A DNA stretch of 64,000 nucleotides, from assembly GCA_016786885.1 (NCBI GenBank), contig JAEUVO010000022.1, positions 1 to 64,000 of the forward strand, read 5' to 3'. The notes below the pieces were generated by a model. It saw only the letters and a program-made list of their open reading frames with translations. It was not told where the DNA came from and did no database searches. Position 1 is the stretch's first letter. Each line of letters begins with the position of its first letter. Below, piece by piece: positions 44,879-53,742 of the stretch. The translations under genes and the position numbers were made by a program. The stretch is from Chitinophagaceae bacterium. GTDB lineage: Bacteria; Bacteroidota; Bacteroidia; Chitinophagales; Chitinophagaceae.

Positions 44879-45874
44879 ATGAAAGTACTGCCTGTCATAT
44901 TACTCCTTTTGTACACACCTTTGATCTTTGCTCAATCTGACGTAGCCGAAGATGAGGATCCAAAAAAATTGGCCAAAAAAATAACTGCAGGTTGTGCGAC
45001 TGACCGGGAAAAAGTGACCAGGATATTCAGGTGGATCACAGATAATATTTCCTACCGGGTCAGGTCAAGAACCAAAAACATTGTTATCGGATCTGCTTCA
45101 CAACGATTTTCCAGAGGAGATGATGATAATGATGCTCCGCTGAAACCGTTGAATGAGAGAGTGGCAGAGTCAGTCTTGAAAAAGAAAGAAGCTATTTGTG
45201 ATGGCTATGCCCGTCTTTTTACAACTTTATGTGATTTTTCCGGTATACGAAGTGAGATCATTATTGGATATGCAAGAAGTAATGCCAATAAACCAATGCC
45301 AAAATTTGCTGTGAATCACACCTGGAATGCCGTTTTCCTGGAAGGAGATTGGCGGTTACTGGATGTTACCTGGGCTAGTGGTTATATAGCAAGAGGAGGT
45401 AATGAATTTATACGGGATTATGATGCGCAATATTTTCTGTCGCCCCCTGAAAAATTTATCAGGGATCACTACCCGGATGACCCAAGGTGGACATTACTGT
45501 CGGATGCTGAAGTGCCCGAGGAATTTAAGGGATCACCGTTTAAGCAAAAATCGTTTATCAAATACAGGATCACTTCATTCAGTCCGGCAACAGGAGTTAT
45601 TGAAGCGGCGGTCGGTGATACTATTCAACTGGAGCTGGCAACGGCGGATGCAGAACGGGATAAGCAGATATCTCCTGATATGTCTGTTGATTCTGCAATA
45701 TTTCAGCATTCAGATTCATGGGTATTTCTTAAACCAGTTGCATCGGAAAAAAATCCTGTCAAGCCAGGCAAATACAAGTACATATATCCCATATCATCAG
45801 CCGATGTTAAATGGTTGTACCTGCTCTACAATAATGACATGGTACTGCGGTACAAATTGTATGTAAAAAAGTAA
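44879..45874 (+). CDS. Secreted transglutaminase-like protein
   Basis: A 331-residue protein with a signal peptide (VILLLLYTPLIFAQ). The transglutaminase-like core has Cys in KEAICDGYARLFTTL, His in VNHTWNAVFLEGDW and Asp in LLDVTWASGY, the catalytic triad of this fold. The final 120 residues resemble an Ig/beta-sandwich part (GVIEAAVGDTIQLELATADA). It could cleave or crosslink peptides. An AGGAGGG tract is directly before the ATG, too close for normal spacing. Confidence 0.85.
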   Translation: MKVLPVILLLLYTPLIFAQSDVAEDEDPKKLAKKITAGCATDREKVTRIFRWITDNISYRVRSRTKNIVIGSASQRFSRGDDDNDAPLKPLNERVAESVLKKKEAICDGYARLFTTLCDFSGIRSEIIIGYARSNANKPMPKFAVNHTWNAVFLEGDWRLLDVTWASGYIARGGNEFIRDYDAQYFLSPPEKFIRDHYPDDPRWTLLSDAEVPEEFKGSPFKQKSFIKYRITSFSPATGVIEAAVGDTIQLELATADAERDKQISPDMSVDSAIFQHSDSWVFLKPVASEKNPVKPGKYKYIYPISSADVKWLYLLYNNDMVLRYKLYVKK

Positions 45875-45906
45875 GAAATATTTTAAAGAGAAAAACTGCA
45901 GCGAAA

Positions 45907-46323
45907 TCAGTCATATTCTTCTGTATTTACAATCTCTCCATAGTTGACCAGCAATTCAGCTCCTGCAGGAATATCGGTCAGTGCTTCAAAATATTCTCCA
46001 TGATTGACCGATATGATATTTGGGGTTGAAGAATGATTAAGGTAGTTCACCATATCCATCACTTTGAAGCCATAATCGGGAACATAATAATGGTCATCAT
46101 CATAAAGGCAATATGTTTCTACCAGGTTTCTGGAATGGGATGGTAATTGTTCCACCTCAGTTATTGACAATCGTACCCATTGGCCAATATTATTTGAAAA
46201 TATAGTGCGGCATCCTTTCGGAATATTCTGCATGGCAAAAACACCAATTCCATGAACCGGGGATGGCTTTAGCATGGCATAAGTCTCCCCGGAAAGTTCT
46301 TTCAGTAACTCTTCCTTCGTCAT
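45907..46323 (-). CDS. SET-domain protein (putative lysine methyltransferase)
   Basis: A 138-residue single SET domain without extra modules. Key motifs are VHGIGVFAMQNIPKGCRTIF (N-SET core), NYLNHSSTPNIISVNHGEYF (NHS motif for SAM binding) and GAELLVNYGEIV (the ELxxNY/GE motif with the catalytic Tyr). It would methylate Lys on a protein. It is the last gene of a minus-strand set, 16 bases after a 49-residue, lysine-rich protein, a possible substrate. Confidence 0.9.
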   Translation of the reverse strand: MTKEELLKELSGETYAMLKPSPVHGIGVFAMQNIPKGCRTIFSNNIGQWVRLSITEVEQLPSHSRNLVETYCLYDDDHYYVPDYGFKVMDMVNYLNHSSTPNIISVNHGEYFEALTDIPAGAELLVNYGEIVNTEEYD

Positions 46324-46339
46324 CAGCTATAATTCTGGA

Positions 46340-46489
46340 TTAGCTTCCCCGCTGGGAACCGGTATTTTGTTGTTTACTTACAAAACCTGACTTAGGTTTT
46401 TGTATGAATTTTGAGCCTGCGGCATTGGCACCCTTTTTTTTGTCGTCTTTTTTCTTTCCTTTCTTATTATTCTGATTCAATAATGACAT
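46340..46489 (-). CDS. 49-residue lysine-rich small protein
   Basis: ATG at 46489, stop TAA at 46340-46342. The protein starts MSLLNQNNKKGKKKDDKKKG, then AANxxGSKFIQKPKSGF-like segments, and ends GSQRGS. Twelve of 49 residues are Lys (24%), plus one Arg, so it is very basic and probably disordered. It lies 36 bases downstream of the META gene and 16 bases upstream of the SET gene, so they appear to be one operon. I do not recognise a family. A DNA/RNA binding role or a substrate of the SET enzyme are both inference. Confidence 0.65.
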   Translation of the reverse strand: MSLLNQNNKKGKKKDDKKKGANAAGSKFIQKPKSGFVSKQQNTGSQRGS

Positions 46490-46525
46490 AGAATATCTTT
46501 TTATAAAGATAATAGATTATAAAAT

Positions 46526-47011
46526 TCATTTCATTTTTCTTGAAAAACGCATTATCTCAACGCTGTCTGCACGAAGCAGGAGAAAATTACTATCGATTAT
46601 GGAATAAGAATTGATCGTCTTTAAGGCTTCCAGGAACACTTTTTCGCCATCACCGGGGCAGGCTACTTTAGTCATTGCGGGATCACCAAAATTCATTTTT
46701 TCACCTTCTATTTTTACCTGGCATGAGAACCTGTTACAGGTGGTACTGCCTCTTACGGCACGGCCTTGAAGATCAAAGTTCAGGTTGGGTTTTTGACCTG
46801 GGTACAGCTTTGCCAGATTTACCTTACTATCAGATATGCTGCTTAGTTCCCATAAACCAGCAAGCGAAGGCATGGCCGACGCCGGAACTATATTTACCGG
46901 CTCCGCAACGGGCACTTCAGAAGGAGGTGCTTCTTTTTCTTCCTTGGGATTATTACAGGCTATTAAAAGGATGGCAGAGAAAATGAGTACACTAAGTAAA
47001 GTTTTCATCAT
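46526..47011 (-). CDS. META-domain lipoprotein
   Basis: A 161-residue protein. A lipoprotein signal (LIFSAILLIACNNP) ends at Cys19. A Pro/Glu-rich spacer to about residue 45 is followed by a META/HslJ-like domain (LAGLWELSSISDSKV, RAVRGSTTCNRFSCQVKIEG, KVFLEALKTINSYSI, LLLRADSVEIMRFSRK). META domains occur in envelope and stress proteins of unknown action. Either of two adjacent ATGs (47011, 47008) may start it. Confidence 0.88.
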   Translation of the reverse strand: MMKTLLSVLIFSAILLIACNNPKEEKEAPPSEVPVAEPVNIVPASAMPSLAGLWELSSISDSKVNLAKLYPGQKPNLNFDLQGRAVRGSTTCNRFSCQVKIEGEKMNFGDPAMTKVACPGDGEKVFLEALKTINSYSIIDSNFLLLRADSVEIMRFSRKMK

Positions 47012-47021
47012 TGATTTTTTG

Positions 47022-47029
47022 CAAAAATA
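47022..47029 (-). promoter_or_regulatory. Predicted -7 box of the META/small-protein/SET set
   Basis: Minus strand reads TATTTTTG, matching TAnnTTTG, 10 bases upstream of the META ATG at 47011. Confidence 0.45.
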
Positions 47030-47194
47030 AAATCTATTTATGATTCCGGCATACTTCTAAGTATCTTTAAATACGGGAGTCAGAGGCAGGGGGAAGCTTT
47101 TACTCTACATGCAGATCAGGTCAGGGATAAAATACCCTCCTGAGGGGATAGTTCCGGCGGCTTTACTTCTTTTCTTTACAGAAAATTTTGACAA

Positions 47195-48025
47195 ATGAAA
47201 TTATTCTTCCTTACAGCAGCAGTAACCATGTTTTCACTTCACATCGGGGCCCAGTCAACCAGTAAACCCCGGGAACTTAAGAAAACAATTACTTTGAAAA
47301 TGGCCAGAACGGTTGATGATGAAATGCCAGGCACAAGGGGGGCTTCCGTAGTTTGGCATCCTCTTCAAAAGAAATATTATGCTGCAATGGCCGGTAATTT
47401 TGGATATCCTTTATCTGTATTTGATGTAAGTGGCAAAAGGATTTCAAATGATGAACAAAATACCGAGGCGGATGTCAGAGGACTGTGGTATAACCCGTTC
47501 AAAAAGGCTATTGAAGGAAATGCTTATGGATCTTTTGGATGGTTTACCTATGAACTAGACAAGGATGGGATGATTAAGGAAGCAAAAACCTTATTTGAGG
47601 GGTTGAGTCAGCCATCTGAGCAGTGTGTGGGAGCTTATAATGCTGCCAAAAAGCAGGTGCTGTTTTTATATGGAAGCCAGGTATATATTTATATGCGTGA
47701 CAGCGCAATTGAAAGAAATAGAATAATAATACATTGGGGCAGAACAAAAGCAGACGGAATTATGGAAGATGAAGATGAAACGGCAGAACCCGAAAATCAT
47801 AACCGGACCACCATTGTATATACAGGCATGCCGGGCGCAGAATTAGGTTTTTTGAATTTTATGGATATGCAAATTGAATTATACAATATCAAAGATGGAT
47901 TTTTGACCCGTACCCTAAAACTACCAGCCGATGCAATTCCTGAGGCTACTTTTAATTTCTCATATACTAACGGAACGTTCTGGTTGTTTGATATGACCAA
48001 CCGTGAATGGACAGGATATAAGTGA
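47195..48025 (+). CDS. Secreted protein of unknown function, propeller-like
   Basis: A 276-residue protein with a signal peptide (FFLTAAVTMFSLHIGAQ) at 1-20. The mature part has four to five repeated strands (VVWHPLQKKYYAAMAGNFGYPL, VRGLWYNPFKKAIEGNAYGSFGWF, QVLFLYGSQVYIYMRDSAI), suggesting a beta-propeller. I do not recognise a family. It is closed by a strong terminator at 48048. Confidence 0.7.
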   Translation: MKLFFLTAAVTMFSLHIGAQSTSKPRELKKTITLKMARTVDDEMPGTRGASVVWHPLQKKYYAAMAGNFGYPLSVFDVSGKRISNDEQNTEADVRGLWYNPFKKAIEGNAYGSFGWFTYELDKDGMIKEAKTLFEGLSQPSEQCVGAYNAAKKQVLFLYGSQVYIYMRDSAIERNRIIIHWGRTKADGIMEDEDETAEPENHNRTTIVYTGMPGAELGFLNFMDMQIELYNIKDGFLTRTLKLPADAIPEATFNFSYTNGTFWLFDMTNREWTGYK

Positions 48026-48047
48026 GATTTGTAAAGATTATTGCTAT

Positions 48048-48073
48048 ACCCCGGATTTATTCCGGGGTTTTTT
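48048..48073 (+). terminator. Strong rho-independent terminator
   Basis: ACCCCGGA pairs with TCCGGGGT around a TTTAT loop, followed by six T. It lies 22 bases after the stop of the secreted protein, and before the start of the CocE/NonD gene, which therefore needs its own promoter. Confidence 0.9.
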
Positions 48074-48148
48074 ATTAATGGCAGAATTTCTCTTCTGATT
48101 TTCCTTAGCTTAGATGATTGTATCATTAGCTATATTAAATTATTAAGT

Positions 48149-50041
48149 ATGCGTCTTATCATTAGTATTATACTGTTTGGTCTTGTGCCGGGACTTGCCA
48201 GTGCTCAGAAGATTAATGAGGATTCCTTGTATATGCGGGGGCATTATGAAAAATTTGAATACCGAATTCCTATGCGGGATGGGGCAAAATTGTTCACTGT
48301 TGTGTATATGCCGAAAGATAAGTCAAAGACATACCCGATACTGATGAACAGAACCTGTTACAATGCTTCAGGGTATGGAAACTTTAAAACACATGGACAT
48401 CCTTCCCGGTACCTTGTACAGGATGGATATATACTCGTTTTCCAGGATGTGAGAGGAAGGTATATGAGTGATGGATTATTTGATAATATGACACCTAATA
48501 TTCCAGGCAATGACACAAAGAACAAGAAAGATATTGATGAGAGTTCAGATACCTGGGATACTATTGATTGGATGGTAAAGAACCTGAAAGGTAATAATGG
48601 AAAAGTTGGGATATATGGTATATCATATCCCGGATTTTATTCAGCAGCATCGTTGCCTGATGCCCATCCGGCACTAAAAGCCTGTTCACCCCAGGCACCG
48701 ATCTCTGACTTCTTCTTTGATGATTTTCATCATATGGGAGCATACCTGCAAAGCTATACTGCGGCATTTGCTGTATTTGGCTACCAGAAAAAGGATACAA
48801 CCAGGAACGATTGGTTCATACCAGAGATTATGCGGTTTTATGGGCAGTCGCCAAAAGATGGGTATGATTTTCATTTGAAACAAGGGCCGCTTAAAAATAT
48901 TACGGAGAAGTACCATCATGATAATTTCTTCTGGCAACAGATAATTAACCATCCTAATTATGATACTTTCTGGCAAAAAAGAAATTTACTGCCTCACCTT
49001 AATAATATTAAACCGGCAGTACTTACCGTTGGCGGGTGGTTTGATGCCGAAGATCTGTATGGGCCGTTAAATATTTATAAAACGATTGAAAAGACAACCC
49101 CCGGTGCCAAAAATAGTATTGTGATGGGCCCCTGGGGACACGGGGACTGGGCTAATGAAAAAGGAAAAAGTACACATAACCATATTTATTTTGGCGACAG
49201 TATCTCAACTTTTTTTCAAAAGGAAATAGAGAGATCCTTCTTTGCATATCATTTAAGGAATGAAGGTGATTTGAACCTGCCTGAAGCATATATGTTCAAT
49301 ACTGGCAAAAAGCAATGGGAAAAATTTGATGTATGGCCGCCTAAAGACATTCCACCGTTGAAATTATATTTTGGAGAAAACGGAAAATTATCAGTGGACA
49401 AACCGCTGGATGAGAAAGCAACGTTTGAGTATATAAGCGATCCTGCAAAACCCGTTCCTTATACTTCTGAAACAGAAGAGCTTACTTTCACTCCCCGGGA
49501 TTTTATGAGCGATGACCAGCGGGACGCTTCAAAGAGGCCGGATGTATTGACTTTTGAAACAGAAGTACTGACAGATGAGGTGACAATGGCTGGAGAAATA
49601 TTGGCCAAACTAAAAGTAGCGATGTCAGGCACTGATGCAGATTTTATTGTGAAACTGATTGATGTATACCCGGCTGATCATCCAAACTATGAGCATAATC
49701 CCAAGAATATAGTAATGGGAGGCTATCAGCAACTAGTTCGCAGTGAAACGTTCAGGGGAAGATTCCGAAATAGCTTTGAAAAGCCCGAGCCTTTTGTCCC
49801 GGACCAGATAACTGATGTAAATGTTCCTTTGCAGGATGTGCTTCATACTTTTAAAAAAGGGCATAAAATAATGATCCAGATACATAGCACATGGTTCCCG
49901 TATATCGATCGTAACCCACAGCAGTACGTTGAGAATATCTATAAAGCCGGGGAGAAGGATTTTATTAAATCATCCATTAAAGTATATGGAAGTTCAGTAA
50001 TAGGAGTGGGAGGTGAACAACAGGTGAAAAAAGGCTTTTAA
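48149..50041 (+). CDS. Secreted CocE/NonD-family alpha/beta hydrolase
   Basis: A 630-residue protein. Residues 1-19 form a signal peptide (IILFGLVPGLASAQ). The X-Pro dipeptidyl-peptidase-like alpha/beta-hydrolase domain has the nucleophile elbow GIYGISYPGFYSAA (GxSYxG), the Asp in GGWFDAEDLYGPL and the His in GPWGHGDWANE. The C-terminal jelly-roll (about 400-620) ends HSTWFPYIDRNPQQYVEN. Relatives are glutaryl-7-ACA acylases, cocaine esterases and X-Pro peptidases. ATG 48149 is used because the upstream open frame runs over a terminator. Confidence 0.93.
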   Translation: MRLIISIILFGLVPGLASAQKINEDSLYMRGHYEKFEYRIPMRDGAKLFTVVYMPKDKSKTYPILMNRTCYNASGYGNFKTHGHPSRYLVQDGYILVFQDVRGRYMSDGLFDNMTPNIPGNDTKNKKDIDESSDTWDTIDWMVKNLKGNNGKVGIYGISYPGFYSAASLPDAHPALKACSPQAPISDFFFDDFHHMGAYLQSYTAAFAVFGYQKKDTTRNDWFIPEIMRFYGQSPKDGYDFHLKQGPLKNITEKYHHDNFFWQQIINHPNYDTFWQKRNLLPHLNNIKPAVLTVGGWFDAEDLYGPLNIYKTIEKTTPGAKNSIVMGPWGHGDWANEKGKSTHNHIYFGDSISTFFQKEIERSFFAYHLRNEGDLNLPEAYMFNTGKKQWEKFDVWPPKDIPPLKLYFGENGKLSVDKPLDEKATFEYISDPAKPVPYTSETEELTFTPRDFMSDDQRDASKRPDVLTFETEVLTDEVTMAGEILAKLKVAMSGTDADFIVKLIDVYPADHPNYEHNPKNIVMGGYQQLVRSETFRGRFRNSFEKPEPFVPDQITDVNVPLQDVLHTFKKGHKIMIQIHSTWFPYIDRNPQQYVENIYKAGEKDFIKSSIKVYGSSVIGVGGEQQVKKGF

Positions 50042-50053
50042 ACTAATTAGGGT

Positions 50054-50557
50054 ATGCCAACTGTTGAAGGTCTTATTGAAAAATTTGGTATGCTACCTCA
50101 TCCGGAAGGAGGATATTATACCAGAACTTACCAGTCAGATATCAATGTTTCACTGGAATGCCTTGGTGGAGGATTCACTGGCAATCGCCCCTTTTCAACC
50201 GCTATTTATTTTTTACTGGGAAAAGGAAATTTTTCTGCTTTTCATCGTATTAAGAGTGATGAGTGCTGGCATTTCTATGCCGGCGAAACATTATTGATCC
50301 ATATTATCAATCCCGCCGGGGAACTGGCTACGGTAAAACTTGGAAGCAAAATTGAAAAAGGAGAGGTATTCCAATATGTTGTTCCGGCAGGTTATTGGTT
50401 TGCAAGTGAACCAGCTCCTCAATCTTCTTTCTCATTTGCAGGATGTACTGTTGCTCCGGGTTTTGACTTTGAAGATTTTGAATTGGCTCATGCCGTTGCT
50501 TTAGTAAAGCAATATCCTCAACACAAACTGCTTATTGAAAGGCTATGCCGGCAATAG
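50054..50557 (+). CDS. Cupin-fold DUF985-family protein
   Basis: A 167-residue protein. Family marks are LPHPEGGYYTRTYQS near the N-terminus, FSTAIYFLLGKGNFSAFHRIKSDECWHFYAGET in the middle, and the strand set through GCTVAPGFDFEDFELA. The fold is a cupin (RmlC-like). Enzymatic role unknown in most members. It follows the hydrolase by 12 bases and converges with the usp gene. Confidence 0.9.
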   Translation: MPTVEGLIEKFGMLPHPEGGYYTRTYQSDINVSLECLGGGFTGNRPFSTAIYFLLGKGNFSAFHRIKSDECWHFYAGETLLIHIINPAGELATVKLGSKIEKGEVFQYVVPAGYWFASEPAPQSSFSFAGCTVAPGFDFEDFELAHAVALVKQYPQHKLLIERLCRQ

Positions 50558-50573
50558 CTAGCGGATCAGTTTG

Positions 50574-51428
50574 CTATTCAGTTTTTTTAAAACTTAATAG
50601 TGGCAGCTTCAAAGTATTGGCCATATCCTCCGTTTTACTTCCAAGAAGGAGTTTGTCCCACATGCTTCTTTCCCGGGTAAACATTACAAGCCACTGCGGG
50701 TGATTGATCTCCATGAAATGCCGTATCTGTTTCAATAATGGCACTTCTACATCTGCAGCTTGTTTTACAAACCTGATATCCAGGTAACCTGTTCTCTTAA
50801 TTATTTTAGCCACTTCTTCATCGGTTTTTTTAATTTCATCAGGACCGTAATCAAAATGCAATAAATCTATACCGGCATGTGCACTCCTGGCAAATGGTAT
50901 AAGCCTGTCTAATTCAGCTTCGGGGTTCTCCAGGTCGGAAGCGTAAAGAATAGTTCTTACAGTACTATACCCGAAATGCTGGGGTATCGCTAAAACGGGA
51001 ATATCTGACCTGGCGATCATATTTGATGTATTAGAACCAAAAAGGAATTTTTTGATTCCTGAAGCACCATGAGTTCCCATAACAATCAGGTCCGCATCGA
51101 GTTCTTTGGTTACTGAAATTATTTTTTCCACTATCAACGGGTTATACTCTGCTTTGGCTTTTATCTTTTCGGAAGGGAATGAAATTTTAAGGGTCAGCAG
51201 TGCTTTGTATATTTCTTCTTTTAATGCCCTGGTCTTTTCGTCTTCATCTTTCTTTATAAGCTTTTCCATTTCCTGTTCATTGGTGGCTGTTGCCAGCTTG
51301 TATGGAGACTCATGCAGTACATGGTACAGGTATAAGTTTGATTCAACAATTTTGGCCAGTTGCATGGCATATTCCAGCGCTTTTCTGGCATTTTCTGAAA
51401 AATCAAAAGGAATGAGGATAGTTTTCAT
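50574..51428 (-). CDS. Universal stress protein, tandem Usp domains
   Basis: A 284-residue protein with two Usp domains. Domain 1 (about 1-145) has ILIPFDFSENARKALEYAMQLA and the ATP loop LIVMGTHGASGIKKFLFGSNTSNMIARSDIPVLAIP (GxxGxxxxxxGS). Domain 2 (about 150-284) lacks a clear loop, so it is probably non-nucleotide-binding. Usp proteins aid survival in growth arrest. The second usp gene is 31 bases upstream. Confidence 0.93.
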   Translation of the reverse strand: MKTILIPFDFSENARKALEYAMQLAKIVESNLYLYHVLHESPYKLATATNEQEMEKLIKKDEDEKTRALKEEIYKALLTLKISFPSEKIKAKAEYNPLIVEKIISVTKELDADLIVMGTHGASGIKKFLFGSNTSNMIARSDIPVLAIPQHFGYSTVRTILYASDLENPEAELDRLIPFARSAHAGIDLLHFDYGPDEIKKTDEEVAKIIKRTGYLDIRFVKQAADVEVPLLKQIRHFMEINHPQWLVMFTRERSMWDKLLLGSKTEDMANTLKLPLLSFKKTE

Positions 51429-51459
51429 TTAGTAATAGTTAATTATTACATATTAAATT

Positions 51460-52305
51460 TTAATGAACTGGCATGGCCAGAACAGGAACCTTAGCATGAT
51501 AACTCATCCTCCGTGTAATACTTCGATTAAAAATACTGCCAATTAGGCTTCTCTTATGAGTTGTCATTGCCAGCAGGTCAATATTATTTTTATCTATGTA
51601 TTCTGTAATGCTTTCCTCAAAGTAACGGCCGGAAAGGTGCTTTGCATTAATAGTAATACCCTCATATTTCCGTTTTAATTTTTCTTCCATGAATTCAATT
51701 TCCTTTGCATCATTCAAAAAATCGGATGCCCCGGCTATATCTTCATCAGTAAATATTGTTACCAGAACTTCGGCATTAAATACCCGTGCCAGGTCAAATA
51801 GATGTTTCAAAGTGTCAATATCTTCGTCAAAATGATTAATTGCCAGCAGGAATTTTGCAGGGATACTCCAGTCATATTCCAGCGGTATCGCCAGGACAGG
51901 TATTTTACTGTTGCTTATTATTGAAGCCGTCTTGCTTCCGAATATCTTTTCCTTTAGCCCTGATACGCCAAGAGTGCCCATTATTACAAGATCAGCCTTG
52001 TGTTCTTCAGCGGCAACAAGTATTGTATCATTGATCGGACCGCTATATAACTGTATGTTTACTAATACCTGCTCGGTTTCTTCTATACTTCTTCGCAGTA
52101 TCTCGAGGTTATTAAAGGCCTCGTCTGCGATCGTTTTATTGTATTCAGCTTTGGGAATAGCACCTTCCATATACAGGGTGTCCAGATGCTCGCATGCATG
52201 AATGAGATAGATTGTTGCCTGGTTTAGTTTGGCGATCTGAACAGCATAATCAATTGCTCTTTCAGCATTCGGTGAAAAATCGGTTGGAACAAGGATCTTT
52301 TTCAT
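51460..52305 (-). CDS. Universal stress protein, tandem Usp domains (second copy)
   Basis: A 281-residue protein related to its neighbour at 50574. Domain 1 has ILVPTDFSPNAERAIDYAVQIA and LVIMGTLGVSGLKEKIFGSKTASIISNSKIPVLAIP. Domain 2 carries LLAMTTHKRSLIGSIFNRSITRRMSYHAKVPVLAMP, a variant loop. It is the first gene of the pair. A perfect 15-base palindrome (52316-52330) lies just upstream. Confidence 0.93.
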   Translation of the reverse strand: MKKILVPTDFSPNAERAIDYAVQIAKLNQATIYLIHACEHLDTLYMEGAIPKAEYNKTIADEAFNNLEILRRSIEETEQVLVNIQLYSGPINDTILVAAEEHKADLVIMGTLGVSGLKEKIFGSKTASIISNSKIPVLAIPLEYDWSIPAKFLLAINHFDEDIDTLKHLFDLARVFNAEVLVTIFTDEDIAGASDFLNDAKEIEFMEEKLKRKYEGITINAKHLSGRYFEESITEYIDKNNIDLLAMTTHKRSLIGSIFNRSITRRMSYHAKVPVLAMPVH

Positions 52306-52315
52306 CAGGAATTAT

Positions 52316-52330
52316 ATTGCTTAAAGCAAT
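52316..52330. promoter_or_regulatory. Perfect palindrome upstream of usp
   Basis: ATTGCTT-A-AAGCAAT, 10 bases before the usp ATG at 52305. It could be an operator for a dimeric regulator, or chance. Confidence 0.3.
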
Positions 52331-52400
52331 TTGCTCATATTACTGGTAAGTAACTATGATAACCCTCATTCTGACTACTGATTTTAATAGGCTACTGCTA

Positions 52401-53567
52401 TTAATTGGTCTGTAAGGAGTAAATTTTCCTTTTTAGTACTCCGGCTGCATTAGTGTAGCCACCATCAGCACCATCAACAAAATGAACATGCTGATCATCC
52501 ATATTACGGACATAGCAGGACATAACGGATTCGCTGCTGACATGAAGTCCGTAAAGAATTTTGTTCCGTTTTTCAAAATCATCTAATGCTGTTTTCAATT
52601 GCTCCCTTTGTTCTGCCGATCCCGTGATCACAGTGTTTATTTTTCCATCTATAACAAGGGTGTCAGACATGTCAACAAGCTTATACAGGTATTCTTTACC
52701 TTTTTTTGTTTTAAAGTATATCTTACCTAGTGATGTAGTAATCCATGTTCGCAGCAAATACATGGCATTGAACCCACCTAATCTTGTTCTCATTTCTCTC
52801 CCTATTTTTTCAAACGTAGCCATCATTCTAAGCTTTGAGATGCTTATTGGCTTACGAACCTCCGGGGCACCATAGATTTTATCAATGCTTTCTATCACCT
52901 GTCTGAATGCATCAGCCTGCTGTATTCCTTCTTTGGCAATAACCTGCAAGCAGACTACCTCAAAATTATTGGCTGGTGGTTTGATCTTATCCCACCTGCA
53001 GTGCATACCGCTCATGTCAAGTTCCCCTGTATTATTCGGCAGGGGAGGTGAGGGCCGGTCTTCCGCTTTTATTTTTCTTTCAGCAAAAGTCAGCCCATTT
53101 CCGAGTAACACCGGAATATTGAACAAATCTGAAGTCTTAAGTTTACTTAGCCTGAGTTCATGCCCCTGTTCGTAGACTTCGGTTACAGGAACATGCCCTA
53201 CCCGGAGATCAAGATTAAAATTGTTCAGGGTGTTCTCTCTATGTTGTTGAAGAGCAGTAAGTGTTGCAGCCAGTAAAGAAGGTGGTATGATAAAAGTAGC
53301 CCCATCGCCACCAAAGAAGAAAGGGACTGATATATTATCCTTAAAGGCAATATTCAGAGCTGCAACAATACTCCCGGTGGCAACCAAGTTTACTGTTTGA
53401 TGCTGTCCGTCCAGGGCTGCCTGGGTACTGTTTTTTACATCGGTGATCAGCACATGCCAGTTATCCGGTACTTTAAAGAAAAGATGATTCTCCATCAGCA
53501 GATCACTAAGAGGGATTTCATTTACAGGAAGCCGGGAATAGAAAAGGTCATTGCTGGTTACAACCAT
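52401..53567 (-). CDS. DUF3095-family protein resembling class III nucleotide cyclases
   Basis: A 388-residue protein, no signal or membrane segment. Residues about 35-100 resemble the start of a class III cyclase domain: VLITDVKNSTQAAL with Asp43 at the position of a metal ligand, and PFFFGGDGATFIIPP (GGDG at 86-89) like the second motif. The rest is unlike known cyclases (MSGMHCRWDKIKPP, ISISKLRMMATFEKIGREM). DUF3095 is of unknown function; cyclase activity is inference. It is divergent from two paralogous membrane proteins and lies upstream of the usp pair. Confidence 0.85.
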   Translation of the reverse strand: MVVTSNDLFYSRLPVNEIPLSDLLMENHLFFKVPDNWHVLITDVKNSTQAALDGQHQTVNLVATGSIVAALNIAFKDNISVPFFFGGDGATFIIPPSLLAATLTALQQHRENTLNNFNLDLRVGHVPVTEVYEQGHELRLSKLKTSDLFNIPVLLGNGLTFAERKIKAEDRPSPPLPNNTGELDMSGMHCRWDKIKPPANNFEVVCLQVIAKEGIQQADAFRQVIESIDKIYGAPEVRKPISISKLRMMATFEKIGREMRTRLGGFNAMYLLRTWITTSLGKIYFKTKKGKEYLYKLVDMSDTLVIDGKINTVITGSAEQREQLKTALDDFEKRNKILYGLHVSSESVMSCYVRNMDDQHVHFVDGADGGYTNAAGVLKRKIYSLQTN

Positions 53568-53675
53568 AATCTTCGCAGGTTTTATGGAAAGTTAGGTTTT
53601 AGTTGTGAGATAAAAATGAGAATGCCAGGTATGGGTCAATTGGTCGAGCAGTTAAAAATTTATTTTCAGAAAATA

Positions 53676-53705
53676 TTGAAAATATGAAAAATATTAGTAG
53701 CTTTG
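53676..53705 (+). promoter_or_regulatory. Predicted promoter of the paralogous membrane-protein pair
   Basis: TTG (53676-53678) is followed after 19 bases by TAGCTTTG (53698-53705), a full TAnnTTTG match, 37 bases before the ATG. Confidence 0.55.
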
Positions 53706-53742
53706 AGTTCAGAAAGGGATCAAATACTTCAAAATCTTCTGT

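Noticed and set aside
47041..47194. Possible regulatory RNA before the 47195 gene
   Set aside because: Two short inverted repeats (ATACTTCTAAGTAT, CCCTCCTGAGGG) are seen, but no T-run, promoter or riboswitch pattern.
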